A stretch of 64,000 nucleotides of DNA from Bacteroidota bacterium (GTDB lineage Bacteria > Bacteroidota > Bacteroidia > Flavobacteriales > Schleiferiaceae). A program made the translations under genes and the position numbers. A model generated the notes under the pieces. That model was not told the origin of the DNA and ran no database searches. It worked only from the letters and a program-made list of their open reading frames with translations. Location of the stretch: the NCBI GenBank assembly GCA_024742495.1, contig JANSYJ010000011.1, positions 18,032-82,031 of the forward strand, given 5' to 3'. Below are positions 26,552 through 36,275 of the stretch, in pieces (position 1 is the stretch's first letter; each line of letters starts with the position of its first letter).

Positions 26552-29500
26552 TTATTCAAAACTATCAAAGCGACGAATGAAACGATTCATCTTTCCTTTG
26601 GTACTTATGGTATAAGTAAAAGGCGGCATACTGCGCTCTTCATTTCTACGATCCTTAATGTCCATTTCCTTTAGGAGGGTCATAAACTCCTCATTGGTGG
26701 TATAAACCCCCATTTTATTACGCTTATAGTCGATGTAAATTTCATCACCGCCAAGGTCCAAATAAATATATACCTCATCGCCTCTGCGCTTGCGCTGAAT
26801 TTCTACAAAGCCAGTAACTTTTGAATTCACAAACTCTTCTCCCAATCCAGCAATGCCGATTGGTCCTTCGCTTAGGAAGGATATAGATTCAGGAGTCCAA
26901 TTCATGGTAAGCTCACCAAAGAGTAAAGTTTGCTGTAAATCATCGGGTACTTTTTCGGGCGCTCCGAAGGCCGCAACTTCATCATTAAATTTCTTTAGAT
27001 CCTTGGGCTCTAAACGATGTGAACTGGCAATTTTAAAGGCTTCTCGACCAATATCTACCCCATTGCCTTCAGAATTATCGGCAACAATAAGGGCAAGCTT
27101 TTCAATTAACTCTTTGGCAAAGAAAAACTCCATTCCCATGGCCAAATCCAGCTGCATCTCATCGGTATTCAAATCGTATTTAATGAGCCCATAGGAATTA
27201 GTCCTAAGTTGGCTTTTACCATCACCAAGACTCATGGAACCTTCACCTAGCATGGTACAATTCAGGTTATTAAATCGTAGAATATTGATTGGTAAACTGG
27301 GATCTTCGATTTTTTCCCTTTCGGTGATAACGTAGCTGGTAATGCCTTCATCGTAGAAAAGCACGCCATTAGCAAAGAACATTTGCTTATCGGTGGGACG
27401 GACCTCTTGACTAAGGAAAGCAGCGTAACCGCTAATGGTATCGGAATTTAGATAAACCCCATTCGCCAATAATTTTGTTTTATCCTCGGAATCCACTTCC
27501 GGCAATTCGATTAAGATATTGGCGGGATCAATTTTACTTTTAAAGGCAAACCAGTTGGTGCTAATAGCGTCACAATCGGCTTCGATATGAGTATAACCTT
27601 GGAAGTATAGTTCCTTTTCAGCGGCCCTTAATCGCACATTGCCATAATAGCCAAAGTGGGGACTCATAAAGAAGTAATCTTCTTCCTTAATGGCGGCACG
27701 GCCAACAGTGGTTCCAGTATCAACACGTATGGTTTCAAAGCGAATTGGCCATGGCGTTCCGTCCTTATCTAGATACTCATAGTCGCCAAAGCCTTGGTAG
27801 TAATTGGCGGATGAAATGTCAATTTCAGCACCATAGAATTTGTGATATTGATCAACCAGATCTGCGGTAATAGAGGAGTTTACCAAGGTGCGCATTACTG
27901 CATTACTATCAATCGCTACATAACCCGTATCGGGATAGATATAAGCATCAGCCACCATAATCTCTGGTACCTGGAAGGATTCTAACAGGGTGTTTTCCAA
28001 GTAGAACTTCGAATGCTCAGCTAGGAAACGAAGGGAGTCTTGATGTGGATGAACGGATATCATCTCCGAAAGGCCAACTCCCGATTCTTTGCGCATATCA
28101 ATCGCCTTTTCTGGTATCTGCCATAAGGCAAAGTCCATATAAGCAATATACTTATTGGCGCTAAGGCTAAAGTATTGATTGGTGTTCAGCAGGTTAAATC
28201 TGCCGCGTTCATCATCAAAATCAATTTCTGCCCTAGCGCTATCCACTCCAAATCCCCAATCTGCTCTTGGATTAGCTCTAACTCTAAAGGCCGTATTGGG
28301 CGATAGCAAGCGCCTGCTTTCATAGGTGTAGTCCTTGGAGCGGGTTTCGGCATCTAAAAATTCGTTGAGGCCCTTGCCTTTTAAACCGGTAGGTGAATGG
28401 GCCAAAGTTCCCGAAGTCCGCATACCGAGTTGATCATAAACCTTAAAGGGTTCTTTGATGGTACTGGTATATAGCACATCATTATAGGGTTCCCAATGCA
28501 ATTGCGTGGTATCAACCATCACATGTGGATTAGAGCCAGCGCGCCCGGTTTTCTCTACAATTTCATAAGAACTTGTTTTTCCATCGGTACTATCGGGGAA
28601 GAAGAAAAACTCTTGCGATTGGGCGGTAGAGTTAAGATATTCTAACTGACCGTCACCACGTAAACCCTGATTACTCAAGCTAAGTTGAGCGGTGTATTGC
28701 CCTTTTCCGCCATAAGCGGGAAATCCGCCGGGAGGGGTTTGCCTGGTAAATCCAAGGGAATAATCGCGTTGAACTTTTATTGGCTCATCAAATTCTGGGA
28801 AAATACCAGCAGAGGTGAAGGTACCAGCGAAGGATAGCCCTGTAGTGGAAGTATTATCCAAACTATCAATCTCAAAGGGTTCTAGGCGAACGTAAAAGTT
28901 TTCTCGATTGTAAACGCCATCGAATATACTGGGCTTATCATAGTAGATATAAGCATCTTTAGCGGAATTAAAGATGGGATATTCGGAATAGGAAGCCTTA
29001 CCAGACTTATTATTAGGCTTGTCAATTTGAAGGTCACCGGTAAGGTCTTGCAGTACCGTTTTTACATCCACTAAATAGCGTTGACCTAGGGCATTGGGTT
29101 CAAAGCTCAATACTTTAAAGCGCATGGAGTCAATATCTTCCATGCCAATGCGAAATTGCTCGTAGTTAAACTTGAATTGATTCCCCCAGAAATTAAAGCG
29201 ACCGGCGCTAATCTTTCCATTGAAATCGAAATTGAGATCTTTGTGAATGACGATTTTTTCATCAGCCGGAAAGAGTCCCACTTTTTGGGAATCGGAAAGG
29301 GTAATGGCCCGAATACCTTCTACCTCCATGGCATAGTTTTCTAAGCTAAGCGTGGCATTGGTCCCGTTTTCCAATCGAGATACAAATTGAATAACGTCAA
29401 AATCACGAACGCCTTGATAGTTTAAGATATACTCAAATACCTTGTCTTTTAGATAGGCCTCGCGAGTTTGAACGCTGTAATCAATGAAACCTAAAACTGC

Positions 29501-30973
29501 AAATCGCATTAGGTAACGATGAGCATCACTGCGATCCATTTTTAGGTGATAGGCGACATCTTTATCGGTAAAGGTGCGTGTGTCGCCCAATTTCTTGGAA
29601 AGCTTTCTTAACTCGAATAGGGGATGGGCATTACTCATACCGCGCAAATCATCAAAGCGCTGACCACGGTAATAATTATTACTCTCAAATACTACTGGTG
29701 AGGTGGAGCCCATATTTAGGCTCGAGATCTTCATTTGCGGACTTCCCACCTCCCAGGTGATAATATCAAAGAGCATATCCAAATTATGATAGGAGTCGGC
29801 GAAAACCGCTGATCCCATACCTTCATCTTTACGGATTAGGCTAAACTGCTTGAGTTCTGGCAGATAGCGCATGGTGATTTTTGGATGATAGATGCTGTCA
29901 TTGGGTCCTAAATAGATTACCGCTTCTACATCTTCGGAATAAACCTTGTCTTTCCGCAACCAAAATCGCCGGGAAGTAGCTTTAATAAGAACGGTATCCT
30001 TGTAGGCAAAAATGATGGTGGCTCTACTACTGTCATTTCCTCCTCCATAAAAGCGATCACCAATAATAGAAAAACCGCCTAAAAACTGAGCATGTGGAAG
30101 GATATAGGGCACGTAAAGATCAGTGCGATACGATCGAAAGCGCGGAAAAGTTGCATGGCCACTACCGCCACTTTGTGAAGTGAGTTTTTCTTGCCAATTA
30201 CCTTCTACCGGTTGATCGAGGTAGAAATTGGTATGCAATACTACCGAGTCGATGCTTAAATCGGGTTTGGTTACATCGAAGCTGTAATTATTGATAAGCA
30301 CATAAGCGCTATCCTTGGGCATACCCGCTCTTAGGAAATATCCAGTGCCACCGGTTCCTTTAAACAAATACTCACCTGGCCTAAATTCACCGGCCGTTCC
30401 TTCAATTATAGTACTATCGTTTTTATAAAAACCTACTAAATCGGAATTGGCGGGAAAGCTAAAAACCGGTCCTTCCTTAAAGCTATAGTTTGGTATTTCC
30501 CCATTTACCTTCCATTTTAAACGCCCATCGTCGTAAAGAACGTTGAAGTACATCACATTATAAACGGTGGCGAGATAGGAAGAAATTTTCTTGGCCGGTC
30601 TTTTCGATAAACTCTCAAAATCCTTCAGGAAATTTATCATTTCTCCCTCTGGCAAATCATTTTTATAGTAGATGGTGATTCTTAAGAAATGCTCCCAATC
30701 TTCGAAACGCTTTACCCTTTTTCGTAAAAGATTATTGCTAATCCTAAAAATCCACTCGGCTTCCTCATCAGAATAGTCGGTGATAAATAAGCTGTCGAAA
30801 TCGCTCGCTAAAGCCAGAGCTACTTCCTCTTCAATATCGTTTTCTTCATCAAGAAAATCTTTCAGCTCCCGCAGGTAAGTGGTTTTTTCTGGGGTAAACC
30901 TCTTTATGCTTTGGGCTCGAAGAGGGTTTTGGAAGGAAAAAAGAACAAGGAGAAAAAATAGACTTACACGCAT
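26552..30973 (-). CDS. Very large exported protein of unknown function
   Basis: The 1473-residue protein begins with a clear signal peptide (MRVSLFFLLVLFSFQNPLRAQ). I do not recognise a named domain. The first ~130 residues are acidic and helical. From about 190 on the sequence is dominated by short alternating hydrophobic/polar strands with frequent Gly, Asp and aromatic residues, for example YYGNVRLRAAEKELYFQGYT and LLANGVYLNSDTISGYAAFL, suggesting repeated beta-sandwich or beta-solenoid modules. A helical segment near 480-515 (HLKMDRSDAHRYLMRFAVLGF) interrupts this. The C-terminus (STKGKMNRFIRRFDSFE) is basic and is not a T9SS tail. It is likely periplasmic or outer-membrane associated. 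It lies 22 bases after prmA and ends the operon. Large uncharacterised exported proteins like this are common in Bacteroidota. Confidence 0.75.
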   Translation of the reverse strand: MRVSLFFLLVLFSFQNPLRAQSIKRFTPEKTTYLRELKDFLDEENDIEEEVALALASDFDSLFITDYSDEEAEWIFRISNNLLRKRVKRFEDWEHFLRITIYYKNDLPEGEMINFLKDFESLSKRPAKKISSYLATVYNVMYFNVLYDDGRLKWKVNGEIPNYSFKEGPVFSFPANSDLVGFYKNDSTIIEGTAGEFRPGEYLFKGTGGTGYFLRAGMPKDSAYVLINNYSFDVTKPDLSIDSVVLHTNFYLDQPVEGNWQEKLTSQSGGSGHATFPRFRSYRTDLYVPYILPHAQFLGGFSIIGDRFYGGGNDSSRATIIFAYKDTVLIKATSRRFWLRKDKVYSEDVEAVIYLGPNDSIYHPKITMRYLPELKQFSLIRKDEGMGSAVFADSYHNLDMLFDIITWEVGSPQMKISSLNMGSTSPVVFESNNYYRGQRFDDLRGMSNAHPLFELRKLSKKLGDTRTFTDKDVAYHLKMDRSDAHRYLMRFAVLGFIDYSVQTREAYLKDKVFEYILNYQGVRDFDVIQFVSRLENGTNATLSLENYAMEVEGIRAITLSDSQKVGLFPADEKIVIHKDLNFDFNGKISAGRFNFWGNQFKFNYEQFRIGMEDIDSMRFKVLSFEPNALGQRYLVDVKTVLQDLTGDLQIDKPNNKSGKASYSEYPIFNSAKDAYIYYDKPSIFDGVYNRENFYVRLEPFEIDSLDNTSTTGLSFAGTFTSAGIFPEFDEPIKVQRDYSLGFTRQTPPGGFPAYGGKGQYTAQLSLSNQGLRGDGQLEYLNSTAQSQEFFFFPDSTDGKTSSYEIVEKTGRAGSNPHVMVDTTQLHWEPYNDVLYTSTIKEPFKVYDQLGMRTSGTLAHSPTGLKGKGLNEFLDAETRSKDYTYESRRLLSPNTAFRVRANPRADWGFGVDSARAEIDFDDERGRFNLLNTNQYFSLSANKYIAYMDFALWQIPEKAIDMRKESGVGLSEMISVHPHQDSLRFLAEHSKFYLENTLLESFQVPEIMVADAYIYPDTGYVAIDSNAVMRTLVNSSITADLVDQYHKFYGAEIDISSANYYQGFGDYEYLDKDGTPWPIRFETIRVDTGTTVGRAAIKEEDYFFMSPHFGYYGNVRLRAAEKELYFQGYTHIEADCDAISTNWFAFKSKIDPANILIELPEVDSEDKTKLLANGVYLNSDTISGYAAFLSQEVRPTDKQMFFANGVLFYDEGITSYVITEREKIEDPSLPINILRFNNLNCTMLGEGSMSLGDGKSQLRTNSYGLIKYDLNTDEMQLDLAMGMEFFFAKELIEKLALIVADNSEGNGVDIGREAFKIASSHRLEPKDLKKFNDEVAAFGAPEKVPDDLQQTLLFGELTMNWTPESISFLSEGPIGIAGLGEEFVNSKVTGFVEIQRKRRGDEVYIYLDLGGDEIYIDYKRNKMGVYTTNEEFMTLLKEMDIKDRRNEERSMPPFTYTISTKGKMNRFIRRFDSFE

Positions 30974-30995
30974 GGGCCTTTCAGTTTAGAGGAAT

Positions 30996-31832
30996 TCAGG
31001 GTTTACGGTAATGCACGCACTGCCAGCGTTCTTCTTCGATTTTCGCTTGAAACTGAAGGCCTTGTTTAAGGGCTTCATTATTTATAAGCTCGAAATCATG
31101 CGCAAAGAAACCGCTGAAAAGTATTGATCCTCCTGGAGCTAACGTAGCAACATAGTTTTTCATATCCTCCAACAAAACATTACGATTAATATTAGCCAGG
31201 ATAAGATCATAGCTTCTACCATCCAGAAGATTAGCATCTCCCCATTCGGCGGTAATGCGGTCGGCTTTATTGCGACTAGCATTCTCTGCAGTATTCTCTA
31301 CCGCCCACTCAAAATTGTCGATGGCATCAATTTCTACCGCCCCTAACTGTTGAGCCAATATGGCTAGAATACCGGTTCCGGTACCCATGTCTAACACTTT
31401 TTTACCTTCAAAATCAAGGTCGAACATGGCCTTGCTCATTAGGCGGGTGGTAAAGTGATGTCCGGTACCAAAAGACATTTTGGGCTCAATTACGATTTCA
31501 TGTTTAAAATCGCCTTCTACCTTATGGAAGGGCGCACGTATAAGCAGCTTATCCTCTAAGGATACTGGCTCATAGTTGCGTTCCCACTCCTCATTCCAAT
31601 TAATGGTATCCAGCTTTTCGCTCGTCCAGCTTAATTCGAATTCATCGCTAGAAGCTATGGGCAATTCAAGTATTTCCGATTCCTTAAAATCCTCAGCAAG
31701 AATATAAGCTTTCAAGCCTTGAGGACTTTCTTCAAAACTATCGTAACCAATATTGTCAAGAAGGGCAAGAAGGATGTCTCGGCCTGGTTCTACAGGCTTA
31801 ATTTTAAAGTCGAGTACTAGATAATCTTTCAT
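30996..31832 (-). CDS. prmA: Ribosomal protein L11 methyltransferase (PrmA)
   Basis: The 278-residue SAM-dependent enzyme has an N-terminal substrate-recognition domain (about 1-105) and a Rossmann methyltransferase domain. SFGTGHHFTTRLM, VLDMGTGTGILAILAQQLGA (motif I), EIDAIDNFEWAVENT and LILANINRNVLL (motif IV) are diagnostic of PrmA, which trimethylates ribosomal protein L11. Its start overlaps the tpiA stop by four bases, so the two are translationally coupled, and it is followed by the large exported protein. Confidence 0.95.
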   Translation of the reverse strand: MKDYLVLDFKIKPVEPGRDILLALLDNIGYDSFEESPQGLKAYILAEDFKESEILELPIASSDEFELSWTSEKLDTINWNEEWERNYEPVSLEDKLLIRAPFHKVEGDFKHEIVIEPKMSFGTGHHFTTRLMSKAMFDLDFEGKKVLDMGTGTGILAILAQQLGAVEIDAIDNFEWAVENTAENASRNKADRITAEWGDANLLDGRSYDLILANINRNVLLEDMKNYVATLAPGGSILFSGFFAHDFELINNEALKQGLQFQAKIEEERWQCVHYRKP

Positions 31833-32602
31833 CGTAAAATTTCCTCACCAATTTGAATTAAGGAGGTAAAGGATTCAGCATCTAAAGAAGCACCTCCAAT
31901 TAAGCCGCCATCAATATCTGGCTGACCGAATAAACCTCGAGCATTATCGGGTTTTACCGAACCTCCATACAGAATGGAAACTTCATCTGCCACAGCAGCA
32001 CTAAATTGCTGGCCAAGATATTTACGGATAAAAGAGTGCATCTCTTGGGCTTGCTCTTGGCTAGCTGTTTCTCCGGTTCCAATGGCCCATATTGGTTCGT
32101 AGGCGATAATAATTTGAGGAACTTCCTCGGCGCTAAAACTTTGTAATCCGGCTTTTAATTGATTTTCAATATGCTGGAAATGCTCATTATTCTTTCGCTG
32201 ACTCAAACTTTCGCCGACGCAAAAGATAGGGTAGAGGCCATGTTCCAAGGCTTTTTTAAGTTTTCGCTCTAATAATTCATCACTCTCCCCGAAAATTTCT
32301 CGTCGCTCGGAGTGACCAATGATAACTAGTTCAGCCCCGGCATCTTTAACCATACTGGCACTAATCTCTCCGGTAAAGGCACCCTTTTCTTCCGCAGCCA
32401 TATTTTGAGCCGCTACTGAAAGGCGCTCGTTTTTACTCAGCTGTGATGATTGCACCAATTGATAAGCGGGTGGAGCCACAATTACATCGATATGATGCAC
32501 CGGCTTAGCCGCCAAATATTTTTCTGCCGCATTAATGAGTTCCGCCCCTTCCTTCAGGTTGAGGTTCATTTTCCAATTTCCGGCGATAATCTTTCTCGAC
32601 AT
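31829..32602 (-). CDS. tpiA: Triosephosphate isomerase
   Basis: The 257-residue TIM-barrel enzyme interconverts dihydroxyacetone phosphate and glyceraldehyde 3-phosphate. RKIIAGNWKMN at the start, VIIGHSERRE (catalytic His), IIAYEPIWAIGTG (catalytic Glu) and ILYGGSVKPDNA are all present. The frame is open upstream to 32641, overlapping the permease gene, but the ATG at 32602 gives the canonical N-terminus and length. It lies 11 bases after the permease gene. Confidence 0.97.
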   Translation of the reverse strand: MSRKIIAGNWKMNLNLKEGAELINAAEKYLAAKPVHHIDVIVAPPAYQLVQSSQLSKNERLSVAAQNMAAEEKGAFTGEISASMVKDAGAELVIIGHSERREIFGESDELLERKLKKALEHGLYPIFCVGESLSQRKNNEHFQHIENQLKAGLQSFSAEEVPQIIIAYEPIWAIGTGETASQEQAQEMHSFIRKYLGQQFSAAVADEVSILYGGSVKPDNARGLFGQPDIDGGLIGGASLDAESFTSLIQIGEEILR

Positions 32603-32613
32603 GTTTGATTTTT

Positions 32614-33687
32614 TTAGGTTCTCACTCTTGGGTCGATCCAAGCATAGAGTAAATCGACCACAATACTGATGATTACAAAGGTAATAGCTATTAGGAGTAC
32701 TGCCCCCATTACAACTGGTAAATCAAGTTGATTTAAGGCATCTACAATCTGCTTTCCTAAACCATTCCAGCCAAAGATATACTCAACAAATACGGCACCG
32801 GCCAGCATGGAGGCGAACCATCCGGAGGCTGCTGTTATTACTGGATTTAGGGCATTTCTAAGGGCATGCTTGCGCAGAATTTGGGCCTGACTTAAGCCTT
32901 TGGCTTTGGCGGTTCGGATATAGTCTTGTCCCAATTCTTCTAATATGGATGAGCGGGTTAGCTGAATGATTACCGCCAAGGGTCGAATCCCTAAGGTGAT
33001 GGCTGGCAGAATTAAATTCGACCAAGCGATATAGCGTCCCTCGCCATATAGATCTACTTCATATAAGCTGCCGGTCATATTTAAACCGGTCCAGTTGGAA
33101 AGTAGGTAGCCGAATATCCAAGCCATAAGAATGGCGGAAAAAAAGGAAGGCACAGACATTCCCAAAGTACCCACAAAGCTGATGCTACTATCTAACCAGC
33201 CGCCCTTAAATTGTGCGGCAATCAAACCTAAGGCCAAGCCAAGGAACATCGCAATGCCCATCGCCGCCAAGGCAAGAATGAGGGTATTTGGAAAGGTTTC
33301 ACTGAGTATGCTAGTTACAGACTTTCCCTGAGAACGGAAGGAGCTGCGCAAGAAGGGAGCCTTTAAGCAGATCTGACCATTACCTAGTTTAAAAAGAACT
33401 TGAGGCTCGTTGCTGTAGCGCTTGAAATGACTAAAGTCCTCCCGATCCAAGCTATGCCAGGATATAGGACTTAAATCATTTAAATAATGGATATACTGTT
33501 TTGCGATTGGCTGATCAAAACCATATTTCTTTTTAATTCGAGCCAGCTGTTCACTATCCTCTCTTTGGTCGAGCATCATCCTCGAAGGATCACCTGGCAA
33601 TACATTAAAAAGAAAGAAGACCACGGTAATCACGCCCCACATCACGAGGAATCCATACCATGTTTTATTCCAAATAAAGCGTAGCAA
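32614..33687 (-). CDS. ABC transporter permease, DppB/OppB family
   Basis: The 357-residue inner-membrane permease has the family start FLVMWGVITVVFFLFNVLPGDPSRMM and five further helices. The EAA-type loop DYIRTAKAKGLSQAQILRKHALRNAL contacts the ATPase. The end (VDLLYAWIDPRVRT) is typical of DppB/OppB. It has a ~60-residue periplasmic insert (about 75-135) longer than in most family members. Related systems import oligopeptides or nickel. No other subunits (DppC, ATPases, binding protein) are encoded nearby, so it must pair with partners elsewhere. It sits between the DoxX-like gene and tpiA. Confidence 0.9.
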   Translation of the reverse strand: MLRFIWNKTWYGFLVMWGVITVVFFLFNVLPGDPSRMMLDQREDSEQLARIKKKYGFDQPIAKQYIHYLNDLSPISWHSLDREDFSHFKRYSNEPQVLFKLGNGQICLKAPFLRSSFRSQGKSVTSILSETFPNTLILALAAMGIAMFLGLALGLIAAQFKGGWLDSSISFVGTLGMSVPSFFSAILMAWIFGYLLSNWTGLNMTGSLYEVDLYGEGRYIAWSNLILPAITLGIRPLAVIIQLTRSSILEELGQDYIRTAKAKGLSQAQILRKHALRNALNPVITAASGWFASMLAGAVFVEYIFGWNGLGKQIVDALNQLDLPVVMGAVLLIAITFVIISIVVDLLYAWIDPRVRT

Positions 33688-34833
33688 TTACTTTAAAGTC
33701 TTTGCTAATTCCTCAAAAGGGGGTAAATCTTGATAATGCCATTTTTTAACCACCACACCCTTCTCCAAAAGAACGATACCAGGATTAGCACGAACAATAG
33801 TCTTTAAAGTAGTTTCATCCACACTTGCAAAACTAAAACGCGTGTTCCAAGCTTTGGCCTTTTCTTCAATTACCGAAGGAAGACTGGCGGTAAGGCCAAG
33901 GAAGGGTATTTCCTGTTCTGATGCCGCTAGGGCAAAAGTGTTTAGTGCTTCATAAGCCGAACCTTCGCTTTTCTCCAGGGAATAAGCCACTAACAAGAAA
34001 ATGCGCTCTTGCCCTAATACCTGATCAGTAATTTCCGCTCCGCCTAAATCAATGATAAAATCATGTACCGGTGGCTCATAGCCCTTTTCCAGAACTACGG
34101 TTTCGTTCTGATCTTTTAAGATTTTCCAATCTTCCTTTTGCCACCAATTTTCAGCCACATAAGCATCAGAGCTTACTTTTTGGCTTTCACCCGTTTCCGT
34201 GTTTTCCAAGGTGTAGATGGTCGCATATTTGGTCGGCTTAAGTCCTAATTCCTCCGCTGATTTCATTCCCTCTACAATGCTCTTACCTTCGGCATAGGCA
34301 CGGAAATCTTTAAGTGGTAAATGATTTAAAACGTAGTAGCCCAATGCAATGCATCCGACAAAGCTTAAGCTAAGTACTATGTTCTGTGGACCAGCACCTA
34401 AAATAGGCTGAATGTATTTGCGATTGATGAAGACAATTCCAATGAGGACCAACAGAATTAGATCCTTTCCAAATGACTGCCAAGGAGTTAAAGGAATTGC
34501 ATCGCCAAAACAACCGCAGTCGGTTACTTTATTATGATAGGCCGAATAGAAAGTAAGGAAGGTGAAAAATACAATCATCAAGAGGAGCAGCCAGGTACTC
34601 AGTTTCACCCATTTACCCAGTAAAAGGACTACGCCTAATAATACTTCAAGAATAACAATGAAAAGAGCTAATGGAAGCGTGAAGTCCTTTAAAAAGGGGA
34701 GATTCAATACATCCACGGCAAAGTAATCACCAAGCTTAAAGGCAAATCCCATTGGGTCGTTTAGCTTAATCAAGCCCGAAAAAATGAATAGGCCGCCAAC
34801 CAATATTCGAGAGATCTGTGTAATCAATTTCAT
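33688..34833 (-). CDS. DoxX/MauE-like membrane protein with thioredoxin-like domain (BT_3928 type)
   Basis: The 381-residue protein opens with ISRILVGGLFIFSGLIKLNDP, the DoxX/MauE signature, and has four helices to about residue 145 plus a CGCF motif near 112. A further helix and a soluble C-terminal part from about 180 follow. The latter resembles thioredoxin-like folds but lacks an obvious CxxC. Such proteins are widespread in Bacteroidota and may pass reducing equivalents across the membrane; the function is not established. It lies four bases after DUF1599 and its stop abuts the permease start. Confidence 0.75.
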   Translation of the reverse strand: MKLITQISRILVGGLFIFSGLIKLNDPMGFAFKLGDYFAVDVLNLPFLKDFTLPLALFIVILEVLLGVVLLLGKWVKLSTWLLLLMIVFFTFLTFYSAYHNKVTDCGCFGDAIPLTPWQSFGKDLILLVLIGIVFINRKYIQPILGAGPQNIVLSLSFVGCIALGYYVLNHLPLKDFRAYAEGKSIVEGMKSAEELGLKPTKYATIYTLENTETGESQKVSSDAYVAENWWQKEDWKILKDQNETVVLEKGYEPPVHDFIIDLGGAEITDQVLGQERIFLLVAYSLEKSEGSAYEALNTFALAASEQEIPFLGLTASLPSVIEEKAKAWNTRFSFASVDETTLKTIVRANPGIVLLEKGVVVKKWHYQDLPPFEELAKTLK

Positions 34834-34837
34834 AGTT

Positions 34838-35377
34838 TTATTCTTCGTTCATTTTTATGAGCGCAAACACGGCATAGTTCACCATATCCAAATAATTTGC
34901 TTCAATTCCTTCCGACGCAATGGTTATGCCTGAATTGTCTTCAATCTGTTTTATGCGCAAGATTTTTTGCAAAATAAGATCCGTTAAGGAGGAGATTCGC
35001 ATATCACGCCAGGCTTCCCCATAATCGTGGTTTTTGCGCTGCATCAATTCTTTTGCGGCTGTTGCCTGAAAATTGAAGACTTCCAATGCTTCATTTTCAT
35101 TTAGATCGGGCTCGGATGAAATCCCTCGATCACACTGCACCAAGGCCATCAAACTATAGTTTACGATACCAATGAACTCTCCGTCCATGCGATCTTCCAC
35201 CATTTGCTTTCCTTTATCCTGAATGCTTCTCAGGCGGTTGGCCTTGATGAAGATTTGATCGGTTAAGGAAGGTAGCCTTAAGATCCGCCAAGCGGCGCCA
35301 TAATCTCGATGCTTTTTTAAGTATAAATCTCGGCAGTTAGTAATTACTGCGTCGTACTGTTCAGATGTGTTTGCCAT
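34838..35377 (-). CDS. DUF1599 protein with internal duplication
   Basis: The 179-residue cytoplasmic protein consists of two similar halves. KKHRDYGAAWRILRLPSLTDQ with GIVNYSLMALVQ makes up the first, and RKNHDYGEAWRDMRISSLTD with DMVNYAVFALIK the second. This is the pattern of DUF1599, resembling all-alpha nucleotide-pyrophosphohydrolase folds by its HxDYG and acidic residues, although activity is unproven. It heads the minus-strand operon and is divergent from folP with only 34 bases between start codons, so promoters must overlap or lie within the opposite gene. Confidence 0.85.
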   Translation of the reverse strand: MANTSEQYDAVITNCRDLYLKKHRDYGAAWRILRLPSLTDQIFIKANRLRSIQDKGKQMVEDRMDGEFIGIVNYSLMALVQCDRGISSEPDLNENEALEVFNFQATAAKELMQRKNHDYGEAWRDMRISSLTDLILQKILRIKQIEDNSGITIASEGIEANYLDMVNYAVFALIKMNEE

Positions 35378-35411
35378 TTGATAATTTCGCTCCTATTAAA
35401 GATGCAGAAAG

Positions 35412-36275
35412 GTGGCGAAAGATAAGGCATTTTACGCGAAAAAGACGCTGAAGCTAAAGGGGAAGATCAAGCTAATGGAGGGAGCTTTGGTAATGGGGAT
35501 ATTAAACATAAACCCTGATTCCTTCTATGATGGAGGGCGATTTAATTCCCTTGAATCGGCCTTAGAGCAGGCCCGTAAAATGATCGCCGAAGGCGCAGAT
35601 ATCATTGATATTGGTCCCGCGAGCTCTAAACCGGGTTCATCCTTAGTAGACCCTAGTGAAGAGTGGAAAATAGTGGAGCCGCTTTTAAATGAATTGAGGA
35701 CGGAGTTTCCCGACCTGCCACTTTCCTTGGATACCTACAATGCGGCTACAGCCGAGAAGGCGATTCATAAAGGTTTAAGCATTGTGAATGATATTTCTGG
35801 AGGAATGATTGACCCTAAGATGATTCCTTTAATAGGGGAAACTCAATCCACTTATATCATGATGCACATGAAGGGACTGCCACAAAGCATGCAGCAGAAT
35901 CCAGATTATGATAATGTGGTCAAAGAGGTGGCCTACTTTTTTAGCAAGCAGTTGGAAAGCCTGGCCAAAGTAGGTGCTACAGATGTGGTATTGGATCCTG
36001 GCTTTGGTTTTGGTAAAAGCCTGGAACATAATTATCAATTATTCAATAATCTCCATTACTTTAAAAGCATCTTTGAACATCCCTTATTAGTTGGGGTGAG
36101 TCGCAAATCGATGATATACAAGCCTTTAAATAGCAGTCCGGAGGAGTCCCTTAATGCAAGCACAGTTTTGCACACCTTGGCTTTGCAACAAGGCGCTGAT
36201 ATCCTGCGGGTACACGATGTTCGGGAGGCGGTAGACGTTTGTAAAATCCTTAAATTGAACCAAAATTTCGCCTAA
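35412..36275 (+). CDS. folP: Dihydropteroate synthase
   Basis: The 287-residue TIM-barrel enzyme joins p-aminobenzoate to hydroxymethyl-dihydropterin diphosphate in folate synthesis. ALVMGILNINPDSFYDGGRF, EGADIIDIGPASSKPGS, SLDTYNAATAEKA, NDISGG and DPGFGFGKS are diagnostic, and the end HDVREAVD is also typical. It begins at a GTG, which gives the usual Bacteroidota N-terminal leader KKTLKLKGKI. The diadenylate cyclase gene starts immediately after its stop, so they form one operon. Confidence 0.95.
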   Translation: MAKDKAFYAKKTLKLKGKIKLMEGALVMGILNINPDSFYDGGRFNSLESALEQARKMIAEGADIIDIGPASSKPGSSLVDPSEEWKIVEPLLNELRTEFPDLPLSLDTYNAATAEKAIHKGLSIVNDISGGMIDPKMIPLIGETQSTYIMMHMKGLPQSMQQNPDYDNVVKEVAYFFSKQLESLAKVGATDVVLDPGFGFGKSLEHNYQLFNNLHYFKSIFEHPLLVGVSRKSMIYKPLNSSPEESLNASTVLHTLALQQGADILRVHDVREAVDVCKILKLNQNFA

